Source: Candidatus Odinarchaeota archaeon (GTDB lineage: Archaea; Asgardarchaeota; Odinarchaeia; Odinarchaeales; Odinarchaeaceae). Taken from it: DNA of 64,000 nucleotides. The notes under the pieces were generated by a model. The model was not told where the DNA came from and searched no databases. It saw nothing but the letters and a program-made list of their open reading frames with translations. This document shows, piece by piece, positions 17,830 through 26,443 of this stretch. Both the position numbers and the translations under genes were made by a program. Every line of letters begins with the position of its first letter. Positions within the stretch are counted from its first letter, which is position 1. The stretch spans positions 41,493 to 105,492 of the forward strand of contig JAEOUO010000003.1 in NCBI GenBank assembly GCA_016839265.1, given 5' to 3'.

Positions 17830-18201
17830 ATAGTAGATGACGAAAAAATTGCGATAATAGAATGCTCAGGCGCATCCAACACCGGGCAGATAACAAATGA
17901 AGTAGCTAAAAGACTACTCAAAGAATTTAAAAACTCTGTTCTAATATGCTTAGCAGCGGTGCCGTTGAAAGCTAAAAACACAATGGATAAAATAAGTCAA
18001 GCGGATAAAATCATAGTAATCGACGGCTGCCCTATTAAATGCGCCAGCCAGCTACTGGAAAAATACACTGATCGAAAACCAGATATAGAAACAAATATTA
18101 TGGCAGACTATAATGTTAAAAAGAATTCAGATCCCTTATCATATACCCAAGAAGACGTAGATAGAATAGTCCAAGATTTAATAAAACGTTTAAAAAGTTA
18201 A
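17830..18201 (+). CDS. DGC-domain putative zinc-binding protein with a non-canonical start
   Basis: About 123 residues. IIECSGASNTGQITNEVAKRLL, then CLAAVPLKAK and VIDGCPIKCASQLL, are the hallmarks of the DGC family (PF08859), named for its Asp-Gly-Cys. The homologous frame extends upstream of the first GTG (17959), so the start must be earlier. The frame opens after TAA 17827 and holds no ATG, GTG or TTG before the conserved N-terminus. ATA 17830 is placed 5 bases after GGTGA (17820-17824), the spacing seen at other starts here. ATT 17848 is the alternative. Function of the family is unknown. Confidence 0.7.
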   Translation: MVDDEKIAIIECSGASNTGQITNEVAKRLLKEFKNSVLICLAAVPLKAKNTMDKISQADKIIVIDGCPIKCASQLLEKYTDRKPDIETNIMADYNVKKNSDPLSYTQEDVDRIVQDLIKRLKS

Positions 18202-18224
18202 AATAAGAATTTTAAATTATTATT

Positions 18225-19352
18225 TCAACAATTATAGTTTACATCAGACAGATGCATATAATTGCCAACATCCACAATTTTACAACCAGAGCGGCGAACA
18301 GCCTCCAAACATTGTAAGACATGACTTTTACTGGTTGAAGGTAAATCCATCGACTGGAAGCGAGGAGTAAAAGCGAGCAATCTGTATGGTATATCCGGGT
18401 TAACGCTAGCAATTAACACAGCTATCTGCTCAACTTCTTCAACAGACGTGTAGCCGGGGATTAACGGAGTGCTCACCATTATCAGAGGCGGCTTAGATCT
18501 ATTCTTAAAAAACTTTGCAGCATACAAGAAACTACTGATAGCAGGCTTATTAGAAACCCCGCATAAAGCAAGGTTAAGCGGTTCACTATAGAATTTTAAG
18601 TCGAATTTCACGACTCCCCCGGATTTTAAAGCTAAACTAAGAATTGTTTTAAGTTGAGCGCGGTTCATTCCACCGTTAGTCTCCCAGCAAACTCTTAAAA
18701 TCCGCCCCTCCCTTTCAGCCTTCTCTAAGGCTATGCGGCTGACAGCTATACTATGCGGTAGCTGCGGAGTTGGATCACCCCCGAAAAAACAGATGCAAGA
18801 AACTTTATCATTCACTTGCCCAGCTAATTGTTCAGCGGATAAATATTTTCCTCCGCCGGTAACAGGTCGATGATGCCAGTTCTGACAGAATAAACAGTTA
18901 AAATTACAACCCCTATAGAATACAGCTAGATTATAGTAACCGTATTCAGGTCCATTCCGGTAAGCGTACTTCGGGTAACCGCAACCTGTTCCAGCCGGAC
19001 AGATAAAATCAGCTACACAGTTAGTCGGTAAACTATCATAGTAAAAATCCAGTAACCCTTTACCAGGCGTCCCAGCTAATCTAACCAGGCGACCACCCCG
19101 GTTTTCAAATAAACCACAGATACCTTTCTCTCCTCCACTGATTTTACAATGGTTTCCGCATCCGAAACATGTTAACCCCATCTTACTGGTAAGTTTACTC
19201 TCACCCATACTTAAGCGAAGAGCGTTAACTTTCTCAAAAATAATTTCCAGTGCTTCCTCCGGGGTTTTCAATATACACTCGCGGCAAACCCCGATACTAC
19301 GGCTGACTGGAAGTCGATCCGAGCCACAGATACTACACTTCAAATCATCCAC
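18225..19352 (-). CDS. Radical SAM protein, pyruvate formate-lyase activase-like, with Cys-rich N-terminus
   Basis: 375 residues. An N-terminal CSIC...CREC zinc ribbon and a second Cys group (CFGCGNHCKISGGEKGICG) precede the radical SAM cluster GCNFNCLFCQN. FFGGDPTPQLP and WETNGG are typical of the COG1180/COG1313 group. It starts one base after the TIGR04076-type gene stops, so the two form an operon. Activity could be protein radical formation or peptide modification; no glycyl radical enzyme is visible nearby. Confidence 0.8.
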   Translation of the reverse strand: MDDLKCSICGSDRLPVSRSIGVCRECILKTPEEALEIIFEKVNALRLSMGESKLTSKMGLTCFGCGNHCKISGGEKGICGLFENRGGRLVRLAGTPGKGLLDFYYDSLPTNCVADFICPAGTGCGYPKYAYRNGPEYGYYNLAVFYRGCNFNCLFCQNWHHRPVTGGGKYLSAEQLAGQVNDKVSCICFFGGDPTPQLPHSIAVSRIALEKAEREGRILRVCWETNGGMNRAQLKTILSLALKSGGVVKFDLKFYSEPLNLALCGVSNKPAISSFLYAAKFFKNRSKPPLIMVSTPLIPGYTSVEEVEQIAVLIASVNPDIPYRLLAFTPRFQSMDLPSTSKSHVLQCLEAVRRSGCKIVDVGNYMHLSDVNYNC

Positions 19353-19643
19353 CTATATCCTCCTACATTTAAAAATAACTGTGCCGCCATCAGTGTAAGG
19401 AGACCCAGGGTCCACGCATTGAAAATAATACACGCCAGGATTATCAGATGTAGTTAACCCTAGTTTAACAGGGTCAACACCCTCATTAATCGCTATAGCA
19501 TAGTGTAATATTACAGGTAACGCGTGAATACATAACGAGTTCGTTCTATCCAGAATAATTCTAGGAGGGTCAATAGTAATTCTGTCACCTGGTTTATAAA
19601 CAGGGCAGCGGCCTTTAATTCTTTCAACTAAAACTTCAAACAT
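19353..19643 (-). CDS. TIGR04076 family protein
   Basis: 96 residues. The pattern FEVLVERIKGRCPVYKPGDR, then an internal Cys-His (CIHALPVILHY), matches TIGR04076, a family of unknown function often next to radical SAM genes. Here its stop abuts the start of the Cys-rich radical SAM gene. It may be the substrate or a partner of that enzyme; this is inference from position. Confidence 0.7.
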   Translation of the reverse strand: MFEVLVERIKGRCPVYKPGDRITIDPPRIILDRTNSLCIHALPVILHYAIAINEGVDPVKLGLTTSDNPGVYYFQCVDPGSPYTDGGTVIFKCRRI

Positions 19644-19736
19644 CCTAGTTCACCTTTTAACAAGTAAATATTCGAATACTTGAAATAAAAGTTTAACATG
19701 ATTTAAAGGAGAGTTTAATAATATGTTTATATATTA

Positions 19737-19764
19737 GATATCATGTTTAATATCAAATATGATA
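19737..19764 (+). promoter_or_regulatory. Candidate PadR autoregulatory site
   Basis: GATATCAT (19737-19744) and ATCAAATAT-GATA (19752-19764) lie just after a TATA-like TTTATATATTA (19725-19735). Both words recur upstream of the ABC exporter at 17713-17736. The location between TATA box and start codon fits repression by the PadR protein encoded immediately downstream. Confidence 0.4.
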
Positions 19765-19778
19765 ATAGAGGTATAAAA

Positions 19779-20330
19779 ATGTGCAATCCAAGACACTTCA
19801 TCCATTGGAGCAGACATATAGCAACTGTTCCAAAAGGCTTCCTAAGATACCAAGTCCTGAAACTATTAGCTGAAAAACCACACTCAGGAAAAGAAATAAT
19901 GGATAAAATTCAACAACTAACAGAAGGAAAGTGGACCCCAAGCCCAGGCTCAATATACCCGCTACTAGCATTACTAGAAGACTACGGCTACATCCAACAG
20001 CTCCCAAAAGATGAAACAGGGAGAAAACCCTACCAGATCACAGAAGAAGGAAAAAAATTCCTCCAAGAACAAGAAAAACAACGAGAAGAATACAATCAAA
20101 ACAGCATAGGATTATTCACACCATTCATATTCAACCACACCTGCCCGCAAATAAACCCTGAACAAGCCCTTAAAATAAAAGAAAACATAAAAAGAATATT
20201 CCAAACACTATTCAAACTCAGAAAACACCTAACACAAAAACCAACAAACGAGAAAATCGAAAAAATAACCCAAATAATACAAAAAATAGCCGACACACTA
20301 CAACAAGAAACAGAAAAACTAGAAGAATAA
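19779..20330 (+). CDS. PadR family transcriptional regulator
   Basis: About 183 residues from ATG 19779 (MCNPRHFIHW), preceded by GAGGT; an ATG at 19743 lies inside the candidate operator and is less likely. Winged helix: YQVLKLLAEKPHSGKEIMDKI, then PSPGSIYPLLALLEDYGYI, the PadR signature, and ITEEGKKFL. The C-terminal third is a long, highly charged coiled-coil helix used for dimerisation. PadR proteins commonly repress ABC drug exporters, and one lies 2 kb upstream with a matching site. Confidence 0.85.
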   Translation: MCNPRHFIHWSRHIATVPKGFLRYQVLKLLAEKPHSGKEIMDKIQQLTEGKWTPSPGSIYPLLALLEDYGYIQQLPKDETGRKPYQITEEGKKFLQEQEKQREEYNQNSIGLFTPFIFNHTCPQINPEQALKIKENIKRIFQTLFKLRKHLTQKPTNEKIEKITQIIQKIADTLQQETEKLEE

Positions 20331-20520
20331 ACTAAATATTCCAACTACAATCAAATCGAATAACCATGTATTCTTCCATATTCAGGTTTAATTCTAAGAT
20401 AATAGAGAACGGGGGTTCAAAATCTCGAAGCGCCTAGAATTATAATCGCTGATTTTCTCTTATTTTTACAAATAAATTTATGCACTCGAAATGTATAGAA
20501 AATTTTGAAGGGTTCTGCGC

Positions 20521-20847
20521 TTGCAAAGCATACATGGCCTTGTAGACTCATTGATAGACAGTGTAATAGGAGCGGCTACCTATATAATTGTAGATGCGCT
20601 TGAAGTAGTTTTCACTTCACTAGGTTACTCTTGGTGGCTTTTAATAATTAAGATTTTAACTTTTTTAGGGGTATTTTCTTTTATTGATAAGTTTGAGCGC
20701 TCTAATATTTTTTATTTTACAGGATATTTTCTGGGGTTCATTATAATGAGTAGAATTTTAGGTTTAAGTATCATAGATGTGGTTGCGATAGTAGTGTTGT
20801 TTCTCTACGTTTTTGTTAAAATTTTGGAGAAAAAAGGTAGGTGTTAA
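20521..20847 (+). CDS. Small membrane protein of unknown function
   Basis: 108 residues, TTG start with GAAGGG upstream; the frame is closed by TGA at 20506, so it cannot extend far. Three hydrophobic helices (YSWWLLIIKILTFLGVF, FTGYFLGFIIM, IIDVVAIVVLFLYVFV) and a short basic C-terminus. No family recognised. It is convergent with the DUF45 gene; the 190 bases upstream hold no gene that I can support. Confidence 0.5.
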   Translation: MQSIHGLVDSLIDSVIGAATYIIVDALEVVFTSLGYSWWLLIIKILTFLGVFSFIDKFERSNIFYFTGYFLGFIIMSRILGLSIIDVVAIVVLFLYVFVKILEKKGRC

Positions 20848-20865
20848 CTAGTTATAAGCTATTGT

Positions 20866-21405
20866 TTATTGAAGTTTGTTTTGAATTATAAACCAGTATG
20901 TTAATAATTCTTTTTCTTTATTTTCATAGTCTGGGTGCCTGGTTTTTATGATTTTCCAGAATTTTTGATTATGTTTTTTTTCAATATAATGTGCGAGTTC
21001 ATGATATAGAACGTATTCTATTAAGTTCGTTGGCAAATATTTCAATAACTTGTTAACTGTTAAATTATTTTTTCTACTGTAACTTGCCCATTTAGTTTTC
21101 ATTTTTCGAAAGAAGATCTTATTTAAATTTACTTTAAGCTCCTGTTTGTATTTTTTAATAATATTGTTAACTAATTCTTTTAATTGCGTGTCATCTCTGC
21201 TAGATACTTCTTTTCTTTCAGCTTCTTGAACAGCTTCCTCTATTATTTTAAGTTTTCTTTGAATCCATTTTTGATGTTTTTGAATCAGCGCCTCATGGTT
21301 TTTAAAATTTTTAGGGAGAATTAATACTAGTTTTCCTGTTTTAAATTCTAGTCTAGGATGTTTAACGTCATGGTAGTATACTGTACAGTTTTCTATTTTA
21401 TCCAT
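20866..21405 (-). CDS. DUF45 (YgjP-like) metalloprotease of the restriction-modification island
   Basis: 179 residues. HELAHYIEKKHNQKFW carries the HExxH zinc site in the DUF45/WLM context. Its start lies inside the end of hsdR (8-base overlap), so it is translated with the restriction subunit. DUF45 genes are often found with type I systems; whether they control restriction, for example by degrading the endonuclease, is not settled. Confidence 0.8.
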   Translation of the reverse strand: MDKIENCTVYYHDVKHPRLEFKTGKLVLILPKNFKNHEALIQKHQKWIQRKLKIIEEAVQEAERKEVSSRDDTQLKELVNNIIKKYKQELKVNLNKIFFRKMKTKWASYSRKNNLTVNKLLKYLPTNLIEYVLYHELAHYIEKKHNQKFWKIIKTRHPDYENKEKELLTYWFIIQNKLQ

Positions 21406-24400
21406 AGTTTTTCACGTTTTCCATGATCTGTTTTTGAAGAAGTTCTATTTGATCCAAGTTAAGATTATATTTTCGAATATATTTTCGCAAGTATTCGCGA
21501 ATTAAGCCTTCAATTTTTTTTCTCGCAGTAGACTGGATTTGCCAGTTTCTAAATAAGTAGGGTTTAATAATGTTAACAATCGTTTTAGCTTCTTCAACTA
21601 AATTAACTCTTTCTTTAATCGTTTTTTCAAGTGTTAAAAGAATTGAATAATCTAGATTAGGTAAATCTAATTGTTTCTGTCGGTTTTGAAGCTGGTTTAT
21701 TTCTTTTATAATTTCAACGCCTTCACTGTAGATTTTCTCATAGTCTTTGATTTTCTCTCTCCATAGTTTAAGTAAACGTTCAACTTTATCCGTTAAAGTT
21801 TCATATACTGGGTTGCGGTATCTTTCCACGAGAATGAAACGGTTTAATGTGAATAGAATATTTGCAGCTTTCTCCTCTTTGGATTTAACTTTTTCTTGAA
21901 GGTTTCTCAAATAATCTGCGTCGAATTGAATGTCAGGATATAGGGCTTCTATATTATTGATTTTAGTGGTTGAATACACGTATTTTAATGTTTTAGGATA
22001 ATATTTACGCACATATTTCTGTTCCTCATAGTATTGCTGTCTTAACCAGTGAAGGTAGAAGGTGTAGACTTGAATCAGCCAATTATATTCCTTGAGTTTT
22101 TGAAGCTTTATTTGATGAGGGCCGAGTAATTCGAAGATTTTTCTGAGTTGACGGATATTTTTCTGGAAGAGTTTAGTTGTCTTCTCATCGGTGGTTATTA
22201 TTTCGAAGGCTTTAAACATGGTTTCTCTATCTGATCTATCTAAAGGTACGCCTTGGAATAAGCTGATGGTTTCCTCTATAAGATGCGTAAATTCTTTAGC
22301 GATATCATCTATTGGAATTAACACACCGGTGATATCTTCTTTACTATAAGTTTCTAAAGCATGTATAAATTCTTTAAGAACTCCTACATAATCGATTATG
22401 AGACCGACTGTTTTGTGATCATTGAAAGGACGATTTGTTCTAGCTATAGCTTGAAGTAAACGATGTTCTTTAAGCGGTTTATCAAGGTACATGGTTTGAA
22501 GAATCGGAGCGTCGAATCCTGTTAAAAGCATATCTGTGACGATTAAGATTTTAGGGTAATCATCTTCTTTAAAACGTTCTATTATTTTTCTACGAATCTC
22601 TTCAGTATCATTACTGTAGTAACGGTTTGTTAACTCTTTTAGACAGTCTTGGATTTCCTGTGGGTCTGTTCTATTATATGTCATAACAACTTCAGAGTAT
22701 TCTTTAGGCAATAGTTTATCGAGCACTCGTTTATAACGGATACACGCCAGACGGCTGACAGCGACGATTAACCCTTTAAATCTTCCATCTAAGTTTTCTT
22801 TAAAATGCTCTGTTATATCATAGGCGATTTTATCTATTCGCTGCGGGTTTTCGAGAATAACTTTTATTTGATTAAGTTTACGTTTAATTTTCTCCTCTGT
22901 TTTTTCACGGTATTCTTCAGGGATCTCCTCGTAGTCTGATTGAATAAACTCTTCAAGCATCGCTTTATCTAAGTGAACATCTTTCTCTAATCTAGGTTGG
23001 TAGGCTATTTTTAAAGTGCAGCCGTCTTTAATAGACTCGGTTATGAAATACTTGTCAAGGTAGTGTTCACCTTCACTTGGATAAGAGAACTCTTGGTAAG
23101 TGTCTCTCCCTATTTTCATTATAGGTGTCCCTGTGAAAGCGAAGGCGAACGCGTTTTTAAGAATCTGCTTCATTTGAGCTGCTAATAAACCATACTGGGT
23201 TCGATGCGCTTCATCTATGAATAATATAATATTCTTACGGTTTTGAACGGTCTCCTGTTTTTCACTTAAACTCTCTAATTCTTTCTGTAATTCTACTAGT
23301 TCTTCAGGGCGGAATTTATGAATTAAAGTTATGAATATTCCTCGTTTACCACGGTTTTCATCAAATCTTAAGATACGCCTTAAAACCTCTATTGAGTCAA
23401 CTACCTCAGGTTTAACAATATCTAAAGCCGTAAACTCCTGGTATAATTGTTCTTGAAGCTCCTCCCGATCTACTATAAAAAATATGGTAGGTTTATCGAG
23501 AACCGGATTCAAATAAAGCTTATTAGCTGCAAAAATCATGGTTAAAGTTTTACCGCTACCCTGCCAATGCCAGATTAACCCTTTATTTTTAGTATCCTTC
23601 CCTTCTAAGTTTAAAATAACACGATTAAAGATTTTCTCAGCAGCCTGATACTGCATATACCGTGTGATTACTTTAGTTGCAACCCCGCGCTCAACGCGGA
23701 AAAATAAATAACTTCGAATAATATTCAATAAGTTTTCAGGGGAAAGCATCTCAACAATCGCGTCCACAGGATCCTGAAAACCAGGATGCCTCCATTCATG
23801 AATTTTAACATCGCTTCTACTCCAAGGAGTTGTTGGAAAATACTTCACCGTATACTCAGCAGCCACACCTATCTGAACATACTTATATAACTCCGGAACC
23901 ATCTCCTCGTATTCACGTATCTGCTTATAAGCAGCATACCAGTCCTCCGTTAAACTAGCAGGATTCTTACACTCTATATTTACTAATGGAATACCGTTAA
24001 CGTAAAGAATTAAATCATTGCGAATCTTTTTATCACCGTTCTGGTGGACTACTTGACTTGAAACAATAAAATCATTATTACTAACGTTATCATAGTCGAA
24101 AAGCCGAATATATTTCACAACACGCTCCTTCTCGAATTTAACAGGCACCCCCATCTTAAAATAATTGAGAACCTGTTTAACATGCTCCGCACCCGCTGTT
24201 TTAAACTTCAACTCATTTAAAACCTGCCGAACCTCCGCTTCACCTAACCCTTTTTCAGTATTCAAATTATTTAAAACACGAGTCAAAACAGAAACCAATA
24301 ACGGCTCCTCGAAGCTCTCCCTCTCCAAGCTATCAGCTGGAATAAACCGCCAACCTTTAGCTTGAAGCCTCTGAATAAAATAATCCTCTACAACAGATTT

Positions 24401-24418
24401 TTCACTAAAAAGCTGCAT
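21398..24418 (-). CDS. hsdR: Type I restriction enzyme subunit R
   Basis: 1006 residues, full length. An N-terminal nuclease domain has RNDLILYVNGIPLVNIECKN (Asp...Glu-x-Lys of the PD-ExK type). The helicase motor shows WHWQGSGKTLTM (Walker A), FIDEAHRTQYG (DEAH), TGTPI and IARTNRPFNDHK (motif VI). The C-terminal part is helical and would contact the methylase. It cuts and translocates unmodified DNA together with HsdM and HsdS. It follows the RNase HIII-PIN gene, not hsdS directly. Confidence 0.95.
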   Translation of the reverse strand: MQLFSEKSVVEDYFIQRLQAKGWRFIPADSLERESFEEPLLVSVLTRVLNNLNTEKGLGEAEVRQVLNELKFKTAGAEHVKQVLNYFKMGVPVKFEKERVVKYIRLFDYDNVSNNDFIVSSQVVHQNGDKKIRNDLILYVNGIPLVNIECKNPASLTEDWYAAYKQIREYEEMVPELYKYVQIGVAAEYTVKYFPTTPWSRSDVKIHEWRHPGFQDPVDAIVEMLSPENLLNIIRSYLFFRVERGVATKVITRYMQYQAAEKIFNRVILNLEGKDTKNKGLIWHWQGSGKTLTMIFAANKLYLNPVLDKPTIFFIVDREELQEQLYQEFTALDIVKPEVVDSIEVLRRILRFDENRGKRGIFITLIHKFRPEELVELQKELESLSEKQETVQNRKNIILFIDEAHRTQYGLLAAQMKQILKNAFAFAFTGTPIMKIGRDTYQEFSYPSEGEHYLDKYFITESIKDGCTLKIAYQPRLEKDVHLDKAMLEEFIQSDYEEIPEEYREKTEEKIKRKLNQIKVILENPQRIDKIAYDITEHFKENLDGRFKGLIVAVSRLACIRYKRVLDKLLPKEYSEVVMTYNRTDPQEIQDCLKELTNRYYSNDTEEIRRKIIERFKEDDYPKILIVTDMLLTGFDAPILQTMYLDKPLKEHRLLQAIARTNRPFNDHKTVGLIIDYVGVLKEFIHALETYSKEDITGVLIPIDDIAKEFTHLIEETISLFQGVPLDRSDRETMFKAFEIITTDEKTTKLFQKNIRQLRKIFELLGPHQIKLQKLKEYNWLIQVYTFYLHWLRQQYYEEQKYVRKYYPKTLKYVYSTTKINNIEALYPDIQFDADYLRNLQEKVKSKEEKAANILFTLNRFILVERYRNPVYETLTDKVERLLKLWREKIKDYEKIYSEGVEIIKEINQLQNRQKQLDLPNLDYSILLTLEKTIKERVNLVEEAKTIVNIIKPYLFRNWQIQSTARKKIEGLIREYLRKYIRKYNLNLDQIELLQKQIMENVKNYG

Positions 24419-24484
24419 AATTTAAATCACACTCTTCATTTTAACACCCAATAAGTAAACGTTTTTATCATAAATTATTTTATT

Positions 24485-24703
24485 TTAATTATCATGAAAA
24501 ATATTTATCAGACTTAAAAGTAAGCGTTCATTCCGTTTACCTACTTTTAAAAGTGAGAAAAATGTCTTTTTAAATCTCTTCTTGCCAGATAGTTGAACAT
24601 ATTTACCATCTCTAACAAATTTAATTTTGATATAATTAAGATCGTAAACAATTCTTTTTATTTGTTTAAATATATATTGTGAAAACATTCTTACCACTGG
24701 CAA
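24485..24703 (-). CDS. Possible small basic protein downstream of the RNase HIII-PIN gene
   Basis: 72 residues from TTG 24703, or about 67 from ATG 24688; both overlap the end of the upstream gene. The product is rich in Lys, Arg and aromatic residues and has no family that I recognise. The overlap resembles the coupled genes of this island, and otherwise the 247 bases before hsdR would be empty. It could be a chance frame. Confidence 0.3.
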   Translation of the reverse strand: MPVVRMFSQYIFKQIKRIVYDLNYIKIKFVRDGKYVQLSGKKRFKKTFFSLLKVGKRNERLLLSLINIFHDN

Positions 24704-26189
24704 AAGCTGCCATACTTATATCACCAGTAAGTAATATTGCGTTAAATTCTAAGCAGGTTTCAATAATTTTTTCATCTCTAACATTTTTTGGAAGAGAGTC
24801 AGGTATTTCTTCTATTTTACCTAAAGATTCAAGCTTTATTCTTCCAATCCCATTAAATTTCCATAATTTTTCAAACTCCTTTTTACCCCTCGGCGTGCCA
24901 TCACATTCTTTTCTAACCACGGGATCAAGTAATATAGTAAAGTCTTCAAAAAACCTAGACGACTCAAGATCTCTACTTATTAAGTTACGTTGTATCGCAT
25001 TACTATCAGGAGTCAAATAGCCGCAATAATACCTCAAAGTAAAACCAGCGTCTTCTATAAATCGCTTGCAGTTAGGGCATTTCAATTTAGTTGTACGCTT
25101 TTTTCCATTATTAAGCGTAGCAAAGGTTACACTTTTCAAAATATGGCCACAAAGGGGGCATACAATAGAAAGAGATTGTATCGAGAGGCGGCCTTTATTA
25201 AATTCTTCGAGAAATTGGTGTGATAATAAATCTTCTTTTATTGGAGGTATTTCTTTTCTAATTTCTTGGGATTCTCCTTCCATCTTTTTTATTATTTTAA
25301 ATGACTTTTTAACAAACCATGGCCATGGTTTACCTGAGTTATGCCATTGTTTAAGCCACTCTATAGTTTGTTGGTCCGCCGCGTTGCCAGATCCCACGGA
25401 TAGCCCGTTCAGCTGAAACTCTGGGTTTTTATTAATCGCGTTTATAACTGCTTCTCGTTCTCTTTTAGAAACTAATGAGGCAACTTTAGCTTCAAGATAT
25501 CTTTCATCTGCGTTGTTTACTATAATTACTTCTGCTTTTTGTTTTTTTAAAAAGTTTAGAAAACGTTTTAGTGTTGAGCCTATTCCAAAATCATCTAATA
25601 CAATTCTGCATTGACTGATTGGTACTTTCCTAAAAAAGATGTTTAAAATTCGTTGATAAGTTACATCCATTATTTTGTTTAAATTATATCTATCTATTTG
25701 CCACGGCGGAACCTTTTCATTAATAAATGCAAATTTTTCAGTACTAAGAGAATCCAATTTCTTAAATAATGCATCCCAATATTGAAAATCATGACTTTTT
25801 TTAGTGTCTGCAGATCCAACTATTAAATGAACTTTTTCAAATATTTCTTTAGGAAAAAATACTCCAGTAAGAACCATGTGCCCTATAACTTCTCCTTTTC
25901 CAGTTTCATCTAACCCTATCAGAAAATCTTTTGTTGGCGGTGGATATGGGATTATTAAAGAGTTTATGTACTGCCAAGCTTTAAACACTTCAAGGTCATT
26001 TGATTTAGAGGATGTACTATAAATGGTTCCGTTTTTGTAATACGTAAAAGTTGAATCTGAAAATCTTACTCGCCATTCCTCATTATTCATATCCCCAACT
26101 GTTAACTCTTGACCACCATATTTTATGAGATAATTTTTGATAATGTCCGCAGTAGGATAATCAACATTTTTCCAAGTAGAACCATGCAT
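24666..26189 (-). CDS. RNase HII/HIII-like nuclease fused to a zinc ribbon and a PIN domain
   Basis: 507 residues. Residues about 1-80 resemble the TBP-like N-terminus of RNase HIII (FTYYKNGTIY). Residues about 88-300 are the RNase H2-type catalytic domain: IGLDETGKGEVIG (D94, E95), GSADTKKSHD, IVLDDFG (D199/D200) and NNADERYLEAKVASLVSK. A zinc ribbon follows (C344, C347, C371, C374). Residues about 410-507 are PIN-like: ILLDPVV (D422), E438/E440, RDEKIIETC (D472), LLTGD (D490). RNase HIII cuts RNA in RNA-DNA hybrids, and PIN domains cut RNA. It lies between hsdS and hsdR; the upstream small gene's stop abuts its ATG. Confidence 0.75.
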   Translation of the reverse strand: MHGSTWKNVDYPTADIIKNYLIKYGGQELTVGDMNNEEWRVRFSDSTFTYYKNGTIYSTSSKSNDLEVFKAWQYINSLIIPYPPPTKDFLIGLDETGKGEVIGHMVLTGVFFPKEIFEKVHLIVGSADTKKSHDFQYWDALFKKLDSLSTEKFAFINEKVPPWQIDRYNLNKIMDVTYQRILNIFFRKVPISQCRIVLDDFGIGSTLKRFLNFLKKQKAEVIIVNNADERYLEAKVASLVSKREREAVINAINKNPEFQLNGLSVGSGNAADQQTIEWLKQWHNSGKPWPWFVKKSFKIIKKMEGESQEIRKEIPPIKEDLLSHQFLEEFNKGRLSIQSLSIVCPLCGHILKSVTFATLNNGKKRTTKLKCPNCKRFIEDAGFTLRYYCGYLTPDSNAIQRNLISRDLESSRFFEDFTILLDPVVRKECDGTPRGKKEFEKLWKFNGIGRIKLESLGKIEEIPDSLPKNVRDEKIIETCLEFNAILLTGDISMAAFASGKNVFTIYI

Positions 26190-26396
26190 TTAATTATCAC
26201 TACCAAAAATTCTTATATTTTCTCTATAAGTTCCAAAATATATCTCAAGCGGATAGCGTTTCCTAACTCTTCTTGAGAATAACATATACCTCAATTTTCG
26301 TAAAAGGTAGAATATGTTATTATTATAATTATCCCCCTTTATTTTATTTACCAGAAACTTGGCCAACCGGCTAATTACAAAATTTTTTAATATCAT
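26190..26396 (-). CDS. Small basic protein coupled to the RNase HIII-PIN gene
   Basis: 68 residues, strongly basic (RRVRKRYPLEIYFGTYREN). Its TAA is followed directly by the ATG of the next gene, the spacing expected of translational coupling, which is the main reason to accept it. No family recognised. It could be a partner protein, an antitoxin-like regulator or a leader peptide. Confidence 0.45.
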   Translation of the reverse strand: MILKNFVISRLAKFLVNKIKGDNYNNNIFYLLRKLRYMLFSRRVRKRYPLEIYFGTYRENIRIFGSDN

Positions 26397-26443
26397 ATTC
26401 CTCCCACTTTTTTATGTTTTTATAAAAAAATTCTATTAAATAA

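Noticed and set aside
17820..17960. A second BHB intron to explain the missing start of the DGC gene
   Set aside because: No paired 3-base bulges or 4-bp central helix found; an AUA start explains the frame more simply.
20400..20440. GGGGGTTCAAAATCTCG looks like the T-arm of a tRNA
   Set aside because: No D-arm, anticodon arm or matching acceptor strand upstream; the stem needs two wobble pairs and an 8-base loop.
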